NCBI GenBank assembly: GCA_964507095.1
Contig: CAZDOS010000056.1
Span: forward strand, 1 to 10,580
Reading direction: 5' to 3'
Origin: RGIG3102 sp964507095
GTDB taxonomy: Bacteria > Bacillota > Clostridia > Oscillospirales > Ruminococcaceae
DNA: 10,580 bases
The position numbers and the translations under genes are program-made. Positions 8,225 through 10,580 of the stretch are shown here, piece by piece; the stretch's first letter is position 1; each line of letters begins with the position of its first letter. A model generated the notes under the pieces. That model saw only the letters and a program-made list of their open reading frames with translations, was not told where the DNA came from and searched no databases.

Positions 8225-8633
8225 ATGAAAAAGATCTGGAACGGCTGGTTAAGGGAAAGCGTATTCCTATACTGTGTTCTACACCGTAGTCACGATACTG
8301 AACAGTGTACTTTACCTGACACAGGGCATAAGAAACGATCCAAACGGAAACTGGCATGAACTGACCCGAGCAATAGTCGTGCTCATCGGAATAGTAGCGT
8401 ATGAGATGGCAAAGAACCTGCCTATAAAGAATATGCTGCTTAGAGCTGTCGTGATATATATTCCAACAATGGCACTGACCTTAGGCTTCGTGTGGCTCAA
8501 CCAGTTCATCGAACCGCTGGCCGAAAGCGCTTACAGAGATATACTCATCAACTATACAGGACTGTATCTTACGGTATCGCTGATAGCAGCCCTAAGGCAG
8601 TATCTTAAAAATAAGAAAAGCAACAATTCTTAA
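8225..8633 (+). pseudogene. Small four-helix membrane protein, split by a +1 frameshift
   Basis: An ATG at 8225 starts MKKIWNGWLRESVF, but that frame then leaves the hydrophobic sequence that follows. Dropping one base near 8267 (TTC, extra C, TAT) joins it to the frame that runs to the TAA at 8631-8633, giving a continuous protein of about 135 residues. It would have four hydrophobic helices: YTVFYTVVTILNSVLYL, the TRAIVVLIGIVAYEMA region, VVIYIPTMALTLGFVW and LYLTVSLIAAL. It ends in a basic tail. Without correction, the downstream frame could only start at a GTG at 8274 (119 residues), cutting into the first helix. Weak purine-rich sites lie at 8205-8218. It resembles small uncharacterised Firmicute membrane proteins (possibly the DUF6608 group, from memory). 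It lies 36 bases after gpmI and before a strong terminator, so it is the last gene of that operon. Function is unknown. Confidence 0.65.
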
Positions 8634-8653
8634 CCAATCACTTTATAGTGTTG

Positions 8654-8681
8654 AGGAGAGAGCCTTTGAGAGCTCTCTCCT
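8654..8681 (+). terminator. Rho-independent terminator of the glycolytic operon
   Basis: AGGAGAGAGC (8654-8663) pairs perfectly with GCTCTCTCCT (8672-8681) over an eight-base loop, and TTCTTTATAT follows. It lies 20 bases after the last plus-strand stop codon. The minus-strand gene ending at 8729 also runs into this stem, but on that strand no T run follows, so it would be a poor terminator in that direction. Confidence 0.85.
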
Positions 8682-8728
8682 TTCTTTATATGTTATTCTC
8701 AATCAAATACAGTCTGGCAGATCATCGT

Positions 8729-9295
8729 TCATTCACCGTACATCTCTGCAAGCAAAAGACATATAAGGATGTTTTCCCAAATGAGAATTGTGCTGTGAAA
8801 CGCTTTCAGTTTCACGAATGCATATAGGACGATGAAAACCAGAGCATACATTGATGCCATAAAAGCAAATCTTTTTCTGCTTCTGTCCCCTGTCTGCACC
8901 AACGTAATGATGAAAGAAAGCGTTACACCCAGAAATAATATGTATGCAAATATATCATGGACCTGTGATGTCAGGAGGCTCCAGCCAGGATTATATGGAA
9001 ATAATGCACATCCCAGAACACATCCCATAACTGTCAGATATACTGTCGTTTTCATCGTGGCTGCAGGCAGTTTAAAAACATATGGGACAACCAGTATGAC
9101 CATTATAATTGCCGCTGCAGCATATACCGCATATGTCCATGGTCTCAGCGCTATATACTTGGATATTGTCAGGCTCAGATCGAACCTATGCACTCCCGAT
9201 AACCAGGATGATATCACTACCGTCAATGCTGTAACGGTGTATATGAGCCGAGCCCGGATCACAGGCATTTTATGACTGCTGTCTTTCTTACACAT
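8729..9295 (-). CDS. Six-helix membrane protein, DUF998-like
   Basis: This is a 188-residue integral membrane protein with six predicted hydrophobic helices at about residues 17-34, 54-74, 82-99, 113-134, 143-163 and 166-184. A conserved-looking FPYNPG segment (99-104) lies before helix 4, which begins with a histidine (H113). The order of helices and the FP...H pattern recall the DUF998 family of uncharacterised membrane proteins, but this is from memory of the family and not a firm match. An in-frame TAG at 9307-9305 rules out an earlier start. The ATG at 9295 has its purine-rich site (AAAGGAAGG, 9320-9312) unusually far upstream. It stands alone between two terminators and converges on the glycolytic operon. 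The overlapping plus-strand frame looks like a shadow of this gene. Confidence 0.7.
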   Translation of the reverse strand: MCKKDSSHKMPVIRARLIYTVTALTVVISSWLSGVHRFDLSLTISKYIALRPWTYAVYAAAAIIMVILVVPYVFKLPAATMKTTVYLTVMGCVLGCALFPYNPGWSLLTSQVHDIFAYILFLGVTLSFIITLVQTGDRSRKRFAFMASMYALVFIVLYAFVKLKAFHSTILIWENILICLLLAEMYGE

Positions 9296-9342
9296 TTTTA
9301 AGTGCTATGCACCTTCCTTTAGTATCTTCTCTGATATAGATA

Positions 9343-9371
9343 AATCCCTGATCCGCTCAGGACCAGGGATT
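9343..9371 (-). terminator. Rho-independent terminator of the rsmD-coaD operon
   Basis: On the minus strand, AATCCCTGGTCC pairs with GGATCAGGGATT (one G-U pair) around a five-base loop. It starts 11 bases after the stop codon of the coiled-coil gene. The following TATCTATATC is only moderately T-rich, so some read-through into the membrane protein gene at 9295 is possible. Confidence 0.7.
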
Positions 9372-9381
9372 GTTTGATTGC

Positions 9382-9833
9382 TTATTTCTTCAGATTGTCT
9401 CTTACTGTCTTGATCTCACCGAAGCTCTTCTGGAGCCGTTCCTGGGTGTTCTGAAGCATGTTGTCGCAGTATTTGTTTATCGTCCGTCTGAGAGTTGCAG
9501 CCTGCTGATTTGCTTCCTGAGTGATCTCTCTGGCTTTTTCCTGAGCCTTAACGAGGACTTCCTCTCTGGACACCAGTGTCCTTGCCCTGTTCTCAGCCGT
9601 CTGAAGAATACCCTCGGCTTCTCTCTTTGCGTCCTGGATGATCTTGTTCTTATCCCTCACTATATTCTGGCCATAGTGATCTCATTCGGAAGATTGTCCC
9701 TTATCTCATCAATGACATCTCTGGCCGCATCAATATCGACCATTCTCTTGCCTCCGGAGAGCGGCACGCCCATTCCTTCCTCAAGTATCTCCTCGAGATT
9801 AGCCAGAAGATTTTCAATATTCTTTGTTGCCAT
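9382..9833 (-). pseudogene. Coiled-coil 'ATPase/V-ATPase subunit-like' protein, split by a frameshift
   Basis: The ATG at 9833 is preceded by AAGGAG within the end of coaD, with a nine-base spacer. It starts a 57-residue frame (MATKNIENLLANLEEILEEG..., then VDIDAARDVIDEIRDNLPNEI) that stops at TAG 9662-9660. A second frame, open from 9666 and with a GTG at 9660, continues as RDKNKIIQDAKREAEGILQTAE and runs 92 residues to the TAA at 9384-9382. It is highly charged and coiled-coil. Adding one base near 9667 (AG-AATATA to AGAAATATA) joins the halves into about 150 residues. The joined protein looks like the small coiled-coil gene found next to coaD in many Clostridia, usually annotated as ATPase or ATP synthase B/DivIVA-like. 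No enzyme motif is seen and the function is unknown. The frameshift is either a sequence error or a real mutation. Confidence 0.7.
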
Positions 9834-9839
9834 CTGTCA

Positions 9840-10325
9840 TTACTCCTTCTTTGCAAGTCTTTCCATGACTATATCATTGATCCTCGGGTCGACAAAGCGT
9901 GAAACATCTCCGCCGAAGCCTGCTATCTCCCTTACTATGGTAGACGAAAGGTACATGTAATCCTGATTGGTGATCATGAACATGGTCTCAAGATCCTCAT
10001 TGAGGATTTTGTTAGCAAGTCCCTGCTGGAATTCCGACTCAAAGTCAGTAACAGCCCTGAGGCCTTTGATTATCGTATTGGCCCCCTTGAGCCTTGCATA
10101 ATCTGCAACAAGACCGGTATAGCTGTCCACTTCAAAGTTCGGGATGTGACCGGTGACCATCCTGATAAGCTCAACTCTCTCCTCTGTTTTGAACACAGGA
10201 TTCTTCGCCGGATTGATCATAACGACTGCTATGACCTTGTCAAACAGCTTCCGGCTCCTCTCAAAAATATCTACATGGCCCTTGGTAACCGGGTCAAAGG
10301 TACCCGGACAAATTGCGATCCTCAC
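9840..10325 (-). CDS. coaD: Phosphopantetheine adenylyltransferase
   Basis: This enzyme transfers the adenylyl group of ATP to 4'-phosphopantetheine, the fourth step of coenzyme A synthesis. The 161-residue length is typical. It carries the nucleotidyltransferase signature PGTFDPVTKGH (residues 7-17, TxGH with H17), the KNP segment at K41, the GLRAVTDFESE substrate region (88-98) and YLSSTIVREIA (125-135). The start is GTG at 10325, which shares its first G with the last base of the rsmD stop codon (TAGTG). GGAG eight bases upstream supports it. The stop overlaps the ribosome site of the next small gene, which begins six bases later. rsmD-coaD is a very common gene pair in bacteria, and here the two are translationally coupled. 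Confidence 0.97.
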   Translation of the reverse strand: MRIAICPGTFDPVTKGHVDIFERSRKLFDKVIAVVMINPAKNPVFKTEERVELIRMVTGHIPNFEVDSYTGLVADYARLKGANTIIKGLRAVTDFESEFQQGLANKILNEDLETMFMITNQDYMYLSSTIVREIAGFGGDVSRFVDPRINDIVMERLAKKE

Positions 10326-10580
10326 TATTCTGTCTCCTTCTTGAATTTGGTGACCTGCACCTTTCCGTACTTGTATTTCTTTATTTCAACCAGTCCGGAT
10401 ATCTCCTTTTTGAGGCTCCATCCCAGTTCGCTTTCTGCGATTATTATACCATTATCCTCGAGTATATCATATACGGCCTGGATAATTTTCTCCAAAATTT
10501 CATTTGAATACGGCGGGTCGAGAAAGACAATGTCAAAGTGTTCCCTGTTCCTGCCGAGAAAGGCCTCCGCAGTCGTGTTA
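10325..10580 (-). CDS. rsmD: 16S rRNA (guanine966-N2)-methyltransferase, C-terminal part
   Basis: Only the last 84 codons lie in the window; the 5' part continues past the right edge (full proteins are about 185 residues). The visible part has FDIVFLDPPYSNEIL, the DPPY motif of N6/N2-type methyltransferases that binds the target base. After it comes the usual C-terminal half (IIIAESELGW, then KYKYGKVQVTKF). RsmD methylates G966 (E. coli numbering) of 16S rRNA in the small subunit, using S-adenosylmethionine. The stop TAG (10327-10325) overlaps the coaD GTG by one base. This frame is too short within the window to stand out, but the DPPY motif and the coaD linkage make the call safe. Confidence 0.93.
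   Translation of the reverse strand, partial: NTTAEAFLGRNREHFDIVFLDPPYSNEILEKIIQAVYDILEDNGIIIAESELGWSLKKEISGLVEIKKYKYGKVQVTKFKKETE

Noticed and set aside
8225..8300. Programmed +1 frameshift in the small membrane protein gene
   Set aside because: No slippery codon run, internal Shine-Dalgarno-like stimulator or downstream structure stands out. An error or mutation is simpler.
8832..9275. Plus-strand frame of 147 codons
   Set aside because: It lies opposite the six-helix membrane protein gene. Its translation has scattered composition and no ribosome site, so it is a shadow frame.
9370..9960. Plus-strand frame of 196 codons
   Set aside because: It runs antisense across the terminator, the split coiled-coil gene and the end of coaD. 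It stays open across the frameshift by chance and has no ribosome site.

Overview
The window looks like a chromosomal stretch from an anaerobic, low-to-mid GC Clostridia-type Firmicute (Bacillota). The evidence is strong purine-rich Shine-Dalgarno sites, AT-rich spacers around more GC-rich genes, Clostridia-like protein sequences, and the order rsmD, coaD, then a small coiled-coil 'ATPase/V-ATPase subunit-like' gene. I cannot name the genus from sequence alone.

Layout, left to right. Positions 1-313 are an AT-rich spacer with a plausible sigma-A-type promoter near its right end and, on the minus strand, a short open stretch that may be a decayed gene end. Next, on the plus strand, are glycogen phosphorylase (314-2722) and a GH13 alpha-glucan hydrolase (2722-4518), which overlap by one base. 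A new promoter at about 4570-4598 then drives a lower-glycolysis cluster: phosphoglycerate kinase (4641-5831), triosephosphate isomerase (5882-6652) and cofactor-independent phosphoglycerate mutase (6656-8188). This is followed by a small four-helix membrane protein gene (8225-8633) and a strong rho-independent terminator (8654-8681).

Everything to the right is on the minus strand. Reading right to left, these are the 3' end of rsmD (cut by the window edge), coaD (10325-9840), a small coiled-coil gene (9833-9382), a terminator hairpin (9371-9343), and then a lone six-helix membrane protein gene (9295-8729) that runs head-on into the glycolytic unit.

How the genes work together: phosphorylase releases glucose-1-phosphate from storage glucan, the GH13 enzyme hydrolyses glucan or limit dextrins the phosphorylase cannot finish, and the neighbouring operon covers three glycolytic steps. 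The gap, eno and pyk genes are not in the window. The minus-strand group is a conserved housekeeping block (16S rRNA methylation, coenzyme A synthesis).

The most notable observation is that two small genes, the one at 8225-8633 and the one at 9833-9382, are each split by a single-base frame change at a point where the two halves join into one plausible protein. These may be sequencing or assembly errors or real mutations. I see no mobile element, CRISPR array, RNA gene, defence system or other clearly novel system here; most of the window is ordinary core metabolism.
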